A stretch of DNA of 64,000 nucleotides, taken from NCBI GenBank assembly GCA_947499565.1, contig CANMOV010000002.1, forward strand, positions 434,001 through 498,000, given 5' to 3'. The translations under genes and the position numbers were made by a program. This document shows positions 16,235 through 25,934 of the stretch, one piece after another (position 1 is the first letter of the stretch; each line of letters starts with the position of its first letter). Source of the DNA: an uncultured Croceitalea sp. (GTDB lineage Bacteria; Bacteroidota; Bacteroidia; Flavobacteriales; Flavobacteriaceae). The notes beneath the pieces were generated by a model. The model saw only the letters and a program-made list of their open reading frames with translations, had not been told where the DNA came from and did no database searches.

Positions 16235-17055
16235 TTTTTCATATTATGTACAACTCGTTGCGGGAATGGAATCTCAATTCCTGCCTCATCAAAGCGTAGT
16301 TTAGATTCTTCGTGCACATAAAACTTTGCTGGCCAGAAATTTTCATTTTTAGCCCAGAAACGTAATGATAAATTTACCGAACTATCACCTAGCGAACCCA
16401 CATAAACTTCCGGAGCAGGCTCTTCTAAAATATGCTCGTTATCTGCGCAAATTTTGAGTAGTATTTCTTTAGCTGTTTTAATATTAGAGCTATAACCAAT
16501 ACCTACAGTATAATTTTCTCTTCGCAATGGTTCTGCATTATAGTTTATAACATTGCCATTAGAAAGAGCGCCATTTGGTATAACTGCTAACTGGTTGCCA
16601 AAAGTATTTAGTTTTGTATTAAAAATGGAAATTTCCTTTACCGTACCATCTACACCTTGAGCGGATATAAAATCACCTACTTTAAAGGGCTTAAATAATA
16701 AAATTAAAACGCCTCCAGCAAAATTTGCTAACGAACCTTGTAGTGCTAAACCTATTGCTAGTCCGGCAGCACCAAGCATGGCTACCAAGGAGGAAGTTTT
16801 TACTCCAAGTTGTGTTACTACAAGTACAAAAAGGATAATTTTTAAGGTGATGCTTATAAAACTTTGTAAAAATGTCTCCAGTGTTAGGTCATAGTCTTTT
16901 CGCTCGAAAAATTTACGGACCATTCGGTTTAAAAATTTAACGACCCATAGCCCTATGATTAATAGTAGTATTGCAATAACTAAATTGGGGAGTAGTTTCC
17001 ATATCCAATCTATAGCATTATCAACATGCGCTTGTAAATCAGTCAATTCTTCCAT
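16231..17055 (-). CDS. Small-conductance mechanosensitive channel, MscS family
   Basis: A 274-aa channel that opens on membrane tension and protects against osmotic downshock. Three helices come first. The pore-lining third helix is recognisable as AMLGAAGLAIGLALQGSLANFAGGVLILLF, with the alternating Gly/Ala pattern, followed by KPFKVGDFISAQGVDGTV of the beta domain. The cytoplasmic alpha/beta domain ends in GIEIPFPQRVVH. Length matches short MscS proteins. It lies 20 nt downstream of the DUF255 gene on the same strand and is probably cotranscribed with it. Confidence 0.95.
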   Translation of the reverse strand: MEELTDLQAHVDNAIDWIWKLLPNLVIAILLLIIGLWVVKFLNRMVRKFFERKDYDLTLETFLQSFISITLKIILFVLVVTQLGVKTSSLVAMLGAAGLAIGLALQGSLANFAGGVLILLFKPFKVGDFISAQGVDGTVKEISIFNTKLNTFGNQLAVIPNGALSNGNVINYNAEPLRRENYTVGIGYSSNIKTAKEILLKICADNEHILEEPAPEVYVGSLGDSSVNLSLRFWAKNENFWPAKFYVHEESKLRFDEAGIEIPFPQRVVHNMKN

Positions 17056-17075
17056 AGTAGTTTTATAGTGATAAT

Positions 17076-19181
17076 TTAAAGTTGATTTAATACCTCTACG
17101 GCAGATTTAACGGGTAATTTACAGGTACCTTCTATACAAACGTAGATTAATGTTTCACCTTCATTATACCTACTCTTAAGCAGGTCAATAGCTCCTTCTT
17201 TAGGTGAGCCAACTAAAATACTATTTGGTAAATAGTTCTTGGATATTTCTTTTCCTAAAGTTTTGTAATCTTCCCCAACTATTGCTATTTCGTGGAAATT
17301 GAGGTTTTCATAGAGAACTAAATGTAGCCAATTGGAATAGCCTTGCGCACTTTCATCAAAATTACCCTGTATAGTCTTAAGCATTTGATGTGCTATATTT
17401 CCGTAACCTTTGTTCATATATAGCTTATGTAGTTTTAATAAATTTTTCCCCATAATAGAGTTTGAAGCTGAGATGACATTGTCATTAGTTTCTATTGTTC
17501 TTCTAATTAGGGAGTCATCTTCATCTGAAGTAAAATAAAACAACTTGCTCTCTTTATCTTGAAAATGTGAAATGGCATAATCGGCTAATGCTTGTGCTTC
17601 TTCAAACCATTTTATATCAAAAGTGACTTCATAAAGAGAAATGTAAGCCTCTATAACTGTAGCATAATCTTCTAGAAAACCGTTGATGTTACTTTTACCT
17701 TTTTTATGATTTCTAAATAGACCACCATCAGTTTTCTTCATTTCTTTTTGAATGAATGTTGCATTTTTTAGCGCTATCTCCAAATAGGTTTCATCTTCAA
17801 GATAACGGTAGGCATCTACTAAACCTTTTAACATTAATCCATTCCAAGAAGTTAATATTTTATCATCAAGTCGTGGCTTTTCACGCTTAGAACGTTCTTC
17901 TTTTAAAATGTTTAAACTTTCATCAATTTTCACCTTTAATGATGCTAAACTGAGATTATGCTTTGTTGCTATTTCTTCATCAGATTTATCTCGTATTAAT
18001 ACATAATTTTCCTCCCATTCGCCATAGGAATTAATATTGAAGTAATCTTTAAACACTTCAAAATCGGAATCCAATAAATTCTTAATTTCTTCTTCTGTCC
18101 AAACATAATAGGCACCTTCTTCTAATTCACCAGTGTCATCTATGCTATCAGCATCTAAAGATGAATAAAACCCTCCATTCTCATCGGTAAGTTCTTCGAG
18201 CACAAATGCAATACTTTCTTCTGCGATTTTTTTATAAAGCTCATTTTTAGTAACCGCATAAGCTTTTGAGTATAAGCTTACCAACTGCCCATTGTCATAG
18301 AGCATTTTTTCAAAATGGGGTACATGCCACTTGGTGTCAACAGAATATCGGGAAAATCCGCCACCAACATGGTCAAAAACACCTCCGTAAGCCATTCTTG
18401 TTAGCGTTGTATTTACATATTCAAGAATTCTTTCGTCATTTTGAGAAGTCCCATAATGCAATAAGAAATCTATATTATTAGGCATCATAAATTTTGGAGC
18501 CTGTTTGTATCCTCCTAAAAAAGTATCAAAATAAGTGGACCAATTTTCCACCGCACCATTAAGTTGATTGATGGAATAACTATCTGTATCAGTTGCACTT
18601 TCAACAAGATTTATGGCTTGTATGCCTTTTTCTAAGTCCCTTGCATACCCAATAATTTTATTAGGATCGGTTTTATAGAGATCTGTTAATTGGTTTAAGG
18701 ATTTTATCCAACTGTCTTTAGGTAAATATGTTGCTCCCCAAAAAGGCCTTCCGTCTGGTAAGGCTATTATATTAAGAGGCCAACCGCCATTACCTGTCAT
18801 CATTTGAATAGCGTCCATGTATATTTGATCTACATCTGGTCGTTCCTCACGATCAATTTTAATATTAATGAAATTTTCATTCATCATTTTAGCTACTTCT
18901 TCATCTTCAAAACACTCATGCTCCATAACATGGCACCAATGGCATGCCGCATAGCCAATGCTAATTAAAAGTAGTTTGTTTTCGTCTTGTGCCTTTTTTA
19001 AAACTTCTGGACGCCAAGCTTCCCAGTTTACCGGATTATGAGCATGCTGAAGCAAATAAGGACTAGTCTCATTGATTAAGGCGTTGGTATATTTATGATT
19101 CATATTTTCCTTTTTTTGGGCACACCCATTCAATAAAAACAATAAAACTAATAGTACAGGAGCTATTTTTTGCATACTCAT
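17076..19181 (-). CDS. Thioredoxin domain-containing lipoprotein (DUF255/YyaL, SSP411 family)
   Basis: The open frame extends to 19223, but that part runs through the dodecin terminator, so the ATG at 19181 (MSMQKIAPV) is chosen. This gives a 701-aa lipoprotein with lipobox LLNGC (Cys20). A DUF255 thioredoxin-like domain follows, with NPVNWEAW and CHWCH (Cys80/Cys83). The rest is a long alpha/alpha-toroid region like that of glycan epimerases, with [24 protein letters not shown] and [14 protein letters not shown]. The family is widespread, and its biochemical role is not settled. Lipidation suggests an envelope location here, whereas many relatives are cytosolic. Confidence 0.9.
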   Translation of the reverse strand: MSMQKIAPVLLVLLFLLNGCAQKKENMNHKYTNALINETSPYLLQHAHNPVNWEAWRPEVLKKAQDENKLLLISIGYAACHWCHVMEHECFEDEEVAKMMNENFINIKIDREERPDVDQIYMDAIQMMTGNGGWPLNIIALPDGRPFWGATYLPKDSWIKSLNQLTDLYKTDPNKIIGYARDLEKGIQAINLVESATDTDSYSINQLNGAVENWSTYFDTFLGGYKQAPKFMMPNNIDFLLHYGTSQNDERILEYVNTTLTRMAYGGVFDHVGGGFSRYSVDTKWHVPHFEKMLYDNGQLVSLYSKAYAVTKNELYKKIAEESIAFVLEELTDENGGFYSSLDADSIDDTGELEEGAYYVWTEEEIKNLLDSDFEVFKDYFNINSYGEWEENYVLIRDKSDEEIATKHNLSLASLKVKIDESLNILKEERSKREKPRLDDKILTSWNGLMLKGLVDAYRYLEDETYLEIALKNATFIQKEMKKTDGGLFRNHKKGKSNINGFLEDYATVIEAYISLYEVTFDIKWFEEAQALADYAISHFQDKESKLFYFTSDEDDSLIRRTIETNDNVISASNSIMGKNLLKLHKLYMNKGYGNIAHQMLKTIQGNFDESAQGYSNWLHLVLYENLNFHEIAIVGEDYKTLGKEISKNYLPNSILVGSPKEGAIDLLKSRYNEGETLIYVCIEGTCKLPVKSAVEVLNQL

Positions 19182-19191
19182 TTTTTGACAT

Positions 19192-19220
19192 AAAAAAAGC
19201 GCCCAGAGATGGGCGCTTTT
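19192..19220 (-). terminator. Rho-independent terminator after the dodecin gene
   Basis: Read on the minus strand, AAAAGCGCCC / GGGCGCTTTT forms a 10-bp stem with a 6-nt loop followed by a T run (A run at 19192-19198). It ends 10 nt before the start codon of the DUF255 gene. Confidence 0.9.
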
Positions 19221-19235
19221 CAATTTGTAGCGGTA

Positions 19236-19436
19236 TTATTTTACTTCAAAAGTGATTTTAACATTTACACGATAGTCACTAATTTTACCATCATCTACTG
19301 TTGCACTTTGTTCGTTTAAATAAACGGAACGAATATTTTTTACCGATTTTGATGCTTGAGCCACCGCTTTCGCGGTTGCATCTTCCCAACCTTTATCAGA
19401 ATTTGCTAGTACTTCTATTACTTTTAAAATTGCCAT
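19236..19436 (-). CDS. Dodecin family flavin-binding protein
   Basis: A 66-aa protein typical of dodecins, small dodecameric proteins that store or buffer riboflavin and FMN. The sequence shows the beta-alpha-beta-beta layout: VLKVIEVLANSDKGWEDATAKAVAQASKSVKNIRSVYLNEQSATVDDGKISDYRVNVKITFEV in overlapping form, with the conserved S.KGWEDA and the Trp that stacks on flavin. It lies 70 nt after the Nfu gene on the same strand and is followed by its own terminator. Confidence 0.93.
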   Translation of the reverse strand: MAILKVIEVLANSDKGWEDATAKAVAQASKSVKNIRSVYLNEQSATVDDGKISDYRVNVKITFEVK

Positions 19437-19506
19437 AGTTAATGATTTTTAATTTTATTCAATTTAATAAATAAAAGAGAAGAAATTGCTTAAAGAAAAG
19501 TAAAAA

Positions 19507-20403
19507 TCACCCGTTTAGGGCAACAACTTCATTTACTTTGTCCCCCATCATGTTTTTTAGCATGGTTTCTATTCCATTTTTAAGCGTAAATGTTGATGAT
19601 GGGCAGCCACTACATGCGCCTTGAAGCACTACATTTACTGTCTTACTTTCTTCCTCATAAGATTGAAAAAGTATATTGCCACCATCACTAGCAACCGCTG
19701 GTTTTACATACTCTTCTAAAATATCTATGATTTGTTGTGAAGTGTTATCATAAGTAGCCTTTGCCGTGGTTTCTGATGTTTTTTCGGCCTCTTTGGCTAG
19801 CGCTCTTTCGGATACCACTTCTTTATCATTAGCTAAATATTCTCTAATAAATTCACGTATTTCCATGGAAATATCGGACCATTCTGCAGAATCATATTTA
19901 GATACAGAAACATAGTTTTTATCAAAAAACACCTCTTTTACATACGGAAAGTGAAAAAGTTGTTTTGCTAGCTCAGAATCTTTTGCCTCATCAATATTTT
20001 TAAATTCAAAAATTGCTGGAACAATAACTTTGTTAACAACATACTTCATTACGGCTGGGTTAGGAGTAACTTCAGCATAGACAGTAATTGCTACTTTTTT
20101 GGAAGTCTCTTCTTCTTTAACTACGGCTTCGCCAGCATTTAAATATTCCACAAGTTGTTGTGCTACTTCATCCTTTACGTCCTCCCATTGGACAATGTCA
20201 AAACGTTCCATTGCTATGAAGTTTCCGGAAATGTAAACAGTTTTAATAAATGGAAGGTAAAATAGTTGTTGCGCAAGTGGGGAATTCTTAGCTTCATCTA
20301 TATTTTTAAACTCATAATTCTGCTTCACCAAAAAATGGTTAGCTTCAAACTTTAAAATAGCAGGGTTATTCGTTTCAATTACTGTTATATTATATTCTTT
20401 CAT
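19507..20403 (-). CDS. NifU/Nfu-type iron-sulfur scaffold with two Nfu N-terminal domains
   Basis: A 298-aa Fe-S cluster carrier. Two tandem Nfu N-terminal domains of about 90 residues each are visible as internal repeats: NPAILKFEANHFLVKQNYEFKN and NPAVMKYVVNKVIVPAIFEFKN, each followed by IDEAK-S-LA-QLF. The C-terminal NifU domain carries the cluster ligands CSGC at Cys264 and Cys267 in VVLQGACSGCPSS. The double N-terminal domain is larger than the single one of typical Nfu proteins. The gene reads away from the PorP-like gene and has a good promoter just upstream. Confidence 0.94.
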   Translation of the reverse strand: MKEYNITVIETNNPAILKFEANHFLVKQNYEFKNIDEAKNSPLAQQLFYLPFIKTVYISGNFIAMERFDIVQWEDVKDEVAQQLVEYLNAGEAVVKEEETSKKVAITVYAEVTPNPAVMKYVVNKVIVPAIFEFKNIDEAKDSELAKQLFHFPYVKEVFFDKNYVSVSKYDSAEWSDISMEIREFIREYLANDKEVVSERALAKEAEKTSETTAKATYDNTSQQIIDILEEYVKPAVASDGGNILFQSYEEESKTVNVVLQGACSGCPSSTFTLKNGIETMLKNMMGDKVNEVVALNG

Positions 20404-20417
20404 AGCAAAAATTTAAG

Positions 20418-20445
20418 CAAAAATACAAAGTAAAAACCAGCCAAA
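20418..20445 (-). promoter_or_regulatory. Promoter for the Nfu/dodecin genes
   Basis: On the minus strand TTTG (20442-20445) and TATTTTTG (20418-20425) are spaced by 16 bp and precede the Nfu start codon by 14 nt. This fits the Bacteroidota consensus with a slightly short spacer. Confidence 0.5.
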
Positions 20446-20527
20446 AAATATATAATAATGTGGCATTTATAACGTTATTTATTATGATTAATCATCTAGC
20501 AACAGAACACTTAGCCCCAAACACTTT

Positions 20528-21550
20528 ATGAAACGTCTGCTATCACTCATGATTTTTGCCTTGTTTTTTTGTGCCGAATCTAATGCACAAGAAGGTATTC
20601 CAGTATATTTTGACTATTTATCTGATAACTATTATTTAGTTTATCCTTCCATGGCGGGCATTGGTGAAGGCGGTAAACTTAGGCTTACTGCTCGTAAACA
20701 ATGGTTTGATGTAGAGAATGCACCAGCATTGCAAACATTTAATGCGAATTTTAGAGTAGGACAGAATAGCGGGATAGGTGGTATACTTTTTAATGATGCT
20801 AATGGTTTTCATTCTCAGTCTGGTTTTAAAGGAACTTACGCGCATCATTTGCAACTTGGAGGTGATTTTAGAACTTTAAATCAATTGTCTTTTGGATTAA
20901 GTGGTACCATATTGCTTAGTAGCTTAGATGAAACGGAATTTAGATCCGTAAACCCTGACCCTGCTGTTTCTGGAGTTAAAAACACGGCAAGTTATTTTAA
21001 TATTGATTTAGGAGTGTCATATAATTACTTCGAATTTTACACACATTTCACAGTTCAGAATGTTTTAGCGACCCAACGGAATTTATACAGAATTGGTAGA
21101 GCTGATCCAGATAATGTTCCTGTGATTGATAATCTGAGAAGATATTTAATTTCTGCGGGATATGTATTTGGAAAAGGAAGAACTAGGATTGAGCCTTCGG
21201 TGCTTTTTCAATTAACAGAGTTTACAGAAGAAAAGTCTGTGGATATTAATGCTAAGGCATACAGAGATTTAGGCGATGATACTACCATTTGGGGAGGATT
21301 ATCCTATAGAAGAAGTTTTGATGGGGCACAGTTTGTGCAAAACGGAACCTTTGGTGAACAAAGATTACAGCTTTTTACTCCAATTGTAGGGGTAAATTAT
21401 AAGAACTTTTTGTTCTCCTATAACTATTCCTATCAATCAGGAGATATTCGCTTTGATAGCGGAGGATTTCATCAAATTACATTAGGATATGATTTTGGTC
21501 AAAGCAATGAAAAACGATACGATTGCTATTGTCCTGCCGCCAACAACTAA
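20528..21550 (+). CDS. PorP/SprF-like type IX secretion outer-membrane protein
   Basis: A 340-aa protein with a signal peptide (LLSLMIFALFFCAESNAQ) and a beta-barrel-like run of alternating strands, ending in DSGGFHQITLGYDFG plus a short Cys-rich tail. The start YFDYLSDNYYLVYPSMAGIGEGGKLRLTARKQWFDVENAPALQTFNAN follows the PorP/SprF pattern of N-P/PSMAG...R.QW....AP.T. Such proteins anchor or secrete specific type IX secretion cargo. Unlike the copy at 32985, no cargo gene is adjacent. It ends at a bidirectional terminator. Confidence 0.85.
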   Translation: MKRLLSLMIFALFFCAESNAQEGIPVYFDYLSDNYYLVYPSMAGIGEGGKLRLTARKQWFDVENAPALQTFNANFRVGQNSGIGGILFNDANGFHSQSGFKGTYAHHLQLGGDFRTLNQLSFGLSGTILLSSLDETEFRSVNPDPAVSGVKNTASYFNIDLGVSYNYFEFYTHFTVQNVLATQRNLYRIGRADPDNVPVIDNLRRYLISAGYVFGKGRTRIEPSVLFQLTEFTEEKSVDINAKAYRDLGDDTTIWGGLSYRRSFDGAQFVQNGTFGEQRLQLFTPIVGVNYKNFLFSYNYSYQSGDIRFDSGGFHQITLGYDFGQSNEKRYDCYCPAANN

Positions 21551-21582
21551 AAAAGCCCATCTTTACAGACAGGCGTTTTTAG
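21547..21582. terminator. Bidirectional terminator between convergent genes
   Basis: CTAAAAAAGCC (21547-21557) pairs with GGCGTTTTTAG (21572-21582) with one mismatch and a 14-nt loop. Both strands give a T run, suiting the convergent PorP-like and VWA genes. Confidence 0.7.
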
Positions 21583-21595
21583 TAATTTCCTTACT

Positions 21596-22777
21596 CTATT
21601 TATCCCACTTGTAGTTTTTCTTAGCAGCTTGATTTTTGATTGCAGTTAGCAACGCACTTTCAAGCTCACCTTTTTCTTCTTTCTGATTTTTGGCGATATA
21701 GGCTTCTCTTTTTTTATTTAATTCTTGAATTTCTTTTTGAATTTTAATTCGCTCATCCTTTTTCTCAGCGATATATTTTTCGATCTGCTTATCGGTTTTA
21801 TCTTTTAATTCTGAAGGCAAATCCTCTTTTTTAAGTTCAGACACTTCAAATTCAGAATCCTCAGCAGCATCTACCAAGTCCCAGCTAGAATTTTTATACA
21901 ATCGAGAACTTTTACTTACTGCTCTTTTTAACGCAACACTTTCATTTAATTCATAAGCATTGGTATCTTGTTCTGCTTGCGCTGCTATTTTGCTAGCCCC
22001 AGCGTATCCGTAACTAATATAAGTTTTGTTCAGTTTAGAGTTTAATTGAATAATTACGTCATCGTAAGGTGAAGCAACATGCACAACTTGTCTGTTGTGA
22101 TCAATCGCCATGTATTCACCGCCAGTTAACTCTGCACCATTCTTCCATTTACTACCCACACCTTGATCATAATTGCCACAGAAAATTGTATTAACAATTA
22201 CATCTTTCTCTTTTGCTTGTGAAGTTGCATCTACATAGTTTAACTTACCCTGTGTAAAAGGTTCATTACCTGCAATAAAAATCATTTTAAGGTCATCTTC
22301 ATTTTTCCCCCAATCCAATTGCTTTAAAGAGCTATTAATTACTTGACCACAAAACTCCTCGCCACCATTCGTAGTTAAAGAAAATAGTTTTTCGGATATT
22401 TCATCTAAATCGCTGCTAAAACCTATTACTTGTCTTATGTGACCTTCTCTAGAAGAAATATCGTCATTGCCGTATTCATATAGTGCTATTTGTAAACTAG
22501 GCCTAGCTTCATTACCACATCTGGCATAGGTAAATTCATTTACAATATCCCAAAGCTGTGCTTTTGCTTGATTTATTAACCCATCCATACTATTACTGGT
22601 ATCTAGGAGCAAAGCTATTTTTACATATTGCTTAGCGGGTTTATCATCTTCGGATACTATTGCTTGTGCTATCAAAGGTTCATTTTTTGATTCTTCAGCT
22701 TTTAATTTACAACCATATGTAGTGCTCATTGAAAGCGCAAAGAATCCGATTGCGAATGCATGATTTAGTTTTTTCAT
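21596..22777 (-). CDS. VWA domain-containing lipoprotein
   Basis: A 393-aa protein with a lipoprotein-type signal (FAIGFFALSMSTTYGC). A von Willebrand factor A domain follows, with an intact metal-ion-dependent adhesion motif: DTSNSM at the end of the first strand and further TNGGEEFCG and IAGNEPF elements. The C-terminal ~90 residues are a highly charged helical segment (KTDKQIEKYIAEKKDERIKI and following), probably a coiled coil. VWA lipoproteins act in surface protein interactions, but the partner is unknown. The gene is convergent with the PorP-like gene. Confidence 0.88.
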   Translation of the reverse strand: MKKLNHAFAIGFFALSMSTTYGCKLKAEESKNEPLIAQAIVSEDDKPAKQYVKIALLLDTSNSMDGLINQAKAQLWDIVNEFTYARCGNEARPSLQIALYEYGNDDISSREGHIRQVIGFSSDLDEISEKLFSLTTNGGEEFCGQVINSSLKQLDWGKNEDDLKMIFIAGNEPFTQGKLNYVDATSQAKEKDVIVNTIFCGNYDQGVGSKWKNGAELTGGEYMAIDHNRQVVHVASPYDDVIIQLNSKLNKTYISYGYAGASKIAAQAEQDTNAYELNESVALKRAVSKSSRLYKNSSWDLVDAAEDSEFEVSELKKEDLPSELKDKTDKQIEKYIAEKKDERIKIQKEIQELNKKREAYIAKNQKEEKGELESALLTAIKNQAAKKNYKWDK

Positions 22778-22840
22778 TGTGATTTACTTTAAAATTTCTG
22801 GGATAAAGCTAGAATTAGCAATGCTAAAGAAAAACCTAGA

Positions 22841-22963
22841 ATGAGTAAACAAGGTGTTTTAATGAGTGAGGTGTCTTTTCAATTTCGTGAAGCACGTATT
22901 TGGCCTATAATTCAAGCAATTTTAAGGGATTGGACATTTTTTAATACCAATGAAATCAACTAA
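22841..22963 (+). CDS. Possible 40-codon small ORF upstream of the histidine kinase
   Basis: An ATG at 22841 (with a second in frame at 22862) opens 40 codons ending in TAA at 22961, within the 209-nt gap between the VWA and kinase genes. The product starts MSKQGVLMSEVSFQFREARI and contains WPIIQAILRDWTFF, an amphipathic-looking stretch. No consensus promoter is seen. It may be chance. It is listed because the amino-acid composition looks protein-like and the gap is otherwise empty. Confidence 0.2.
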   Translation: MSKQGVLMSEVSFQFREARIWPIIQAILRDWTFFNTNEIN

Positions 22964-22986
22964 GTTTACTTTGATTATTTTAAAAA

Positions 22987-25185
22987 ATGTTTAAAAAAGT
23001 ATACATACTATTATTCTTATTTGCTTCAGGATTAAACTGCTTTTCTCAGGTACGGAATCAAGTGTCTACTTTTGAATTGGAGGGCTACGTTCGTGGTAAG
23101 GAAGATTTTACCCCAATATCTGGAGTTCAGGTTTCTACTGATAAAGGGAGCTTTGCAATAACGAATGCCTTAGGTGAATTCAAAATAAATGCAAGTATTG
23201 GAGATTTATTAATTTTTGAAAGCCCTGAGTTTGAAACTGTGCGTCATCGTATAACTTCGGATGAAGAGATTGGCGTTCAGGTTGAGAACTATACGCCAGC
23301 CTTAAAGAATAAAAGTAGAAGTTCCAAAGTAGCTACTTCTAACTACAGCATGTATTTGGATTCTGCTAATTATTATAAGAAGATTAATATTCAAAAGAGT
23401 ATTGATTTTGTTGCGCAATCTATATCAGAATTGGGTCGTAATGCGAATAAGACAGCACTAGTTAATTCACTTAGAACTCTTGGCGAAATTTATCTATATC
23501 ATAAACAATACGATTTAGCTATTACTAATCTTAAGGATGCTCAAAAAACTCAGAAGAGCACTAAAACTGCACTGAGTCTTGGACTGGCGTATATTAAAAC
23601 CAATGCTTTTAAGAATGCTCTTGAGGAATTAAAGCCATTAGTACGCGTAAGAAAAATGGTGCCCTATCAAAGAATACAATTGTATGAGCAACTTGGAGAT
23701 TCACATAAAGGTTTAGGTAATATAGCGGAGGCATTGGAATTTTATCAAGAAGGTTTAAAAATTGCTCAAAAAAATCAGGTTTCTCCTAAAGTGACCGATT
23801 TAAATTCAAAAATTGCAGATACTTATGCCTTAGCAGACCGAAAAATTGAAGCTCAAGGTTATTTTGACAATTCCTTGGAACTCGCTAAAAAAGAAACTCC
23901 AGCACGGGCAATTCAAGAAAATGAAAAAGTTGCTGATTTTTATAATAGTTCTAGTCGTTTTGGAGATGAAATTAAATTAAGGAAAAAGAGTTTAAATGAA
24001 CTACAGCAGTTACCAAAGAATTCGGTTGCTGAGAAAAAAGGAATTGTTGATGCAGACTCTATAACTTCTCAACGTATTAATTATAAGATAGCTAACGCTT
24101 ACATTGCGCAGGATAAATTGAATGAAGCAATACCCTATTTGGAGAAAAGTATTGTGGAGGCGGATAGTGAAGATGATTTAATAGTTCAAAAAGATGCTAC
24201 TAGAAAATTGTCTGAAGTGTATGAATATAAAGGTGATTTTGCTAAAGCATATACTACCTATCAAAATTATGTTGCTTTAGTTGATACTTTGTATATTAAA
24301 AAAGAACAGGAGATATCTAGAGCTACACGGTTAAATCGTGAAATTGCCACAAAGCAAAACCGAATTTCTAGCTTGGAACAAGAGCGGGAATTATCACAAA
24401 GCAAGTATAGCCTAGCCTTAACGGAACAGCAATTATTTGAAGAAAGTAATAAAAGACAAAAGTGGATTATTTATTCATTGCTTCTTGGGATGCTTCTATT
24501 TGCGCTAGCGGCATTCTTATACTACCGCAGCAATAAACAACAGAAATTGGCAAACAACTTATTGGCGCTAAAATCATTGAGGTCTCAAATGAACCCGCAC
24601 TTTATTTTTAATGCGCTTAATTCTGTAAATAATTACATTGCCAAAAGTGATGAGCGAAATGCGAATCGATTTTTGAGTGATTTCTCTGTTCTTATGCGCA
24701 CGGTTTTAGAAAATTCCGAAGAAGATTTTATTCCTTTATCAAAGGAATTAGAGTTGCTAGAATTATATGTAAAACTTGAGCATTCGCGCTTTCCAGATAA
24801 GTTTGATTATGAAGTAAACATTTCAGAAAATATAGATGTAAATTCTTTTGACATTCCGCCTATGCTATTGCAGCCTTATATAGAGAATGCTATTTGGCAT
24901 GGTTTGCGCTATAAAGAAGAAAAGGGCTTCTTAAAAATTAATGTTGAACAGTTGACAAATACATTACTTCAAATTGAAATTTTGGATAATGGAATAGGAA
25001 GAAAGAAGTCAGCTACATTAAAAACTGAAAATCAGAAGAAGCAGAAATCAAAAGGAATGGGTAATATTCGCAAACGAATTGCCATTCTTAATACTATGTA
25101 TGAGAATAAAGTAGATGTATCTATTTCAGATTTACGGGAAGACGAAACCGGTACAAAAGTAGTTTTAAAGCTTAAAAAAGATTAA
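22987..25185 (+). CDS. TPR-containing LytS-type sensor histidine kinase
   Basis: A 732-aa membrane kinase with this layout: signal peptide (1-20); a carboxypeptidase-regulatory-like beta-sandwich (about 27-90, ELEGYVRGKEDFTPISGVQVSTDKGSF); TPR repeats (about 120-430); a coiled coil; one membrane helix (WIIYSLLLGMLLFALAAFLYY, about 495-515); a His_kinase domain with His538 in NPHFIFNALNSV; and an ATPase domain with N-box YIENAIWHGL, DNGIG and KGMGNIRKRI. The sensor lies in the periplasm. Its stop codon overlaps the start of the LytTR regulator (TAATG), giving a cognate two-component pair. Confidence 0.94.
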   Translation: MFKKVYILLFLFASGLNCFSQVRNQVSTFELEGYVRGKEDFTPISGVQVSTDKGSFAITNALGEFKINASIGDLLIFESPEFETVRHRITSDEEIGVQVENYTPALKNKSRSSKVATSNYSMYLDSANYYKKINIQKSIDFVAQSISELGRNANKTALVNSLRTLGEIYLYHKQYDLAITNLKDAQKTQKSTKTALSLGLAYIKTNAFKNALEELKPLVRVRKMVPYQRIQLYEQLGDSHKGLGNIAEALEFYQEGLKIAQKNQVSPKVTDLNSKIADTYALADRKIEAQGYFDNSLELAKKETPARAIQENEKVADFYNSSSRFGDEIKLRKKSLNELQQLPKNSVAEKKGIVDADSITSQRINYKIANAYIAQDKLNEAIPYLEKSIVEADSEDDLIVQKDATRKLSEVYEYKGDFAKAYTTYQNYVALVDTLYIKKEQEISRATRLNREIATKQNRISSLEQERELSQSKYSLALTEQQLFEESNKRQKWIIYSLLLGMLLFALAAFLYYRSNKQQKLANNLLALKSLRSQMNPHFIFNALNSVNNYIAKSDERNANRFLSDFSVLMRTVLENSEEDFIPLSKELELLELYVKLEHSRFPDKFDYEVNISENIDVNSFDIPPMLLQPYIENAIWHGLRYKEEKGFLKINVEQLTNTLLQIEILDNGIGRKKSATLKTENQKKQKSKGMGNIRKRIAILNTMYENKVDVSISDLREDETGTKVVLKLKKD

Positions 25186-25916
25186 TGCAACTAAAAGCGA
25201 TTATTGTAGAGGACGAAGCTAATAGCCGAGAGATTTTAAGAAATTACTTGGGTAAATATTGCCAAAATGTAAAACTTTTGGGTGAAGCGGCTACTATTAA
25301 AGAAGGGCTAGAACTAATAAAAAGCGAGAAGCCAGATTTAGTCTTTTTAGATGTAGAAATGCCCTTTGGAAACGCCTTTGATTTACTGGATCAGGTGCCA
25401 GAAAGAAACTTTGAAACAGTTTTTGTAACTGCTTATAACCAATATGCAGTGGATGCATTGAATAATCATGCAGCGTATTATTTGATGAAACCAATTAATA
25501 TTGATGAATTGGTAAAAGCGGTTTCTTATGTAGTGGAAATAAAAGAAAGGGAAAATGCACTGGAAGGCAAAGTGCTAAAGACCAAACTTAAAAAAGCTGA
25601 AGGTAAAATTACACTTCCTCAACAAGATGGATTTCAAGTTTTAGATGTAAATGACATCTACTTTTGTAAGGCAGATGATAATTACACGGAGATTTATCTG
25701 GAAGAAAAGAGGATTGTAGTAAGCAAAACTTTAAAATATTTTGAAGAAGCCTTAAAGGAATTTTCATTTGCAAGAATTCATAAATCGTACCTAGTTAATG
25801 TAAATGAAGTTAAAAAGTATAAAAAAGGTAAAGGAGGTAGCGTAATATTATCTAACGAAAAAGAACTATCTGTTTCTGCATCAAAAAAGTCTGAATTACT
25901 ATCTTATTTTAAATAA
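25185..25916 (+). CDS. LytTR family response regulator
   Basis: A 243-aa two-domain regulator. The receiver domain has the acidic pocket (Asp10/Glu11) and the phosphoacceptor Asp56 in LVFLDVEMP, with the conserved T/K region in FVTAYNQYAVDAL and LMKPIN. The C-terminal LytTR DNA-binding domain (about 140-243) carries DIYFCKADDNYTEIYL and FARIHKSYLVNVNEVKKY. It is co-translated with the kinase at 22987, its likely phosphodonor. LytTR proteins bind pairs of direct repeats. Confidence 0.96.
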   Translation: MQLKAIIVEDEANSREILRNYLGKYCQNVKLLGEAATIKEGLELIKSEKPDLVFLDVEMPFGNAFDLLDQVPERNFETVFVTAYNQYAVDALNNHAAYYLMKPINIDELVKAVSYVVEIKERENALEGKVLKTKLKKAEGKITLPQQDGFQVLDVNDIYFCKADDNYTEIYLEEKRIVVSKTLKYFEEALKEFSFARIHKSYLVNVNEVKKYKKGKGGSVILSNEKELSVSASKKSELLSYFK

Positions 25917-25934
25917 AGTATCAAAAACCAAAAC

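Noticed and set aside
19182..19223. Upstream extension of the DUF255 gene to 19223
   Set aside because: It would translate through the dodecin terminator hairpin and place residues before a clean lipoprotein signal peptide.
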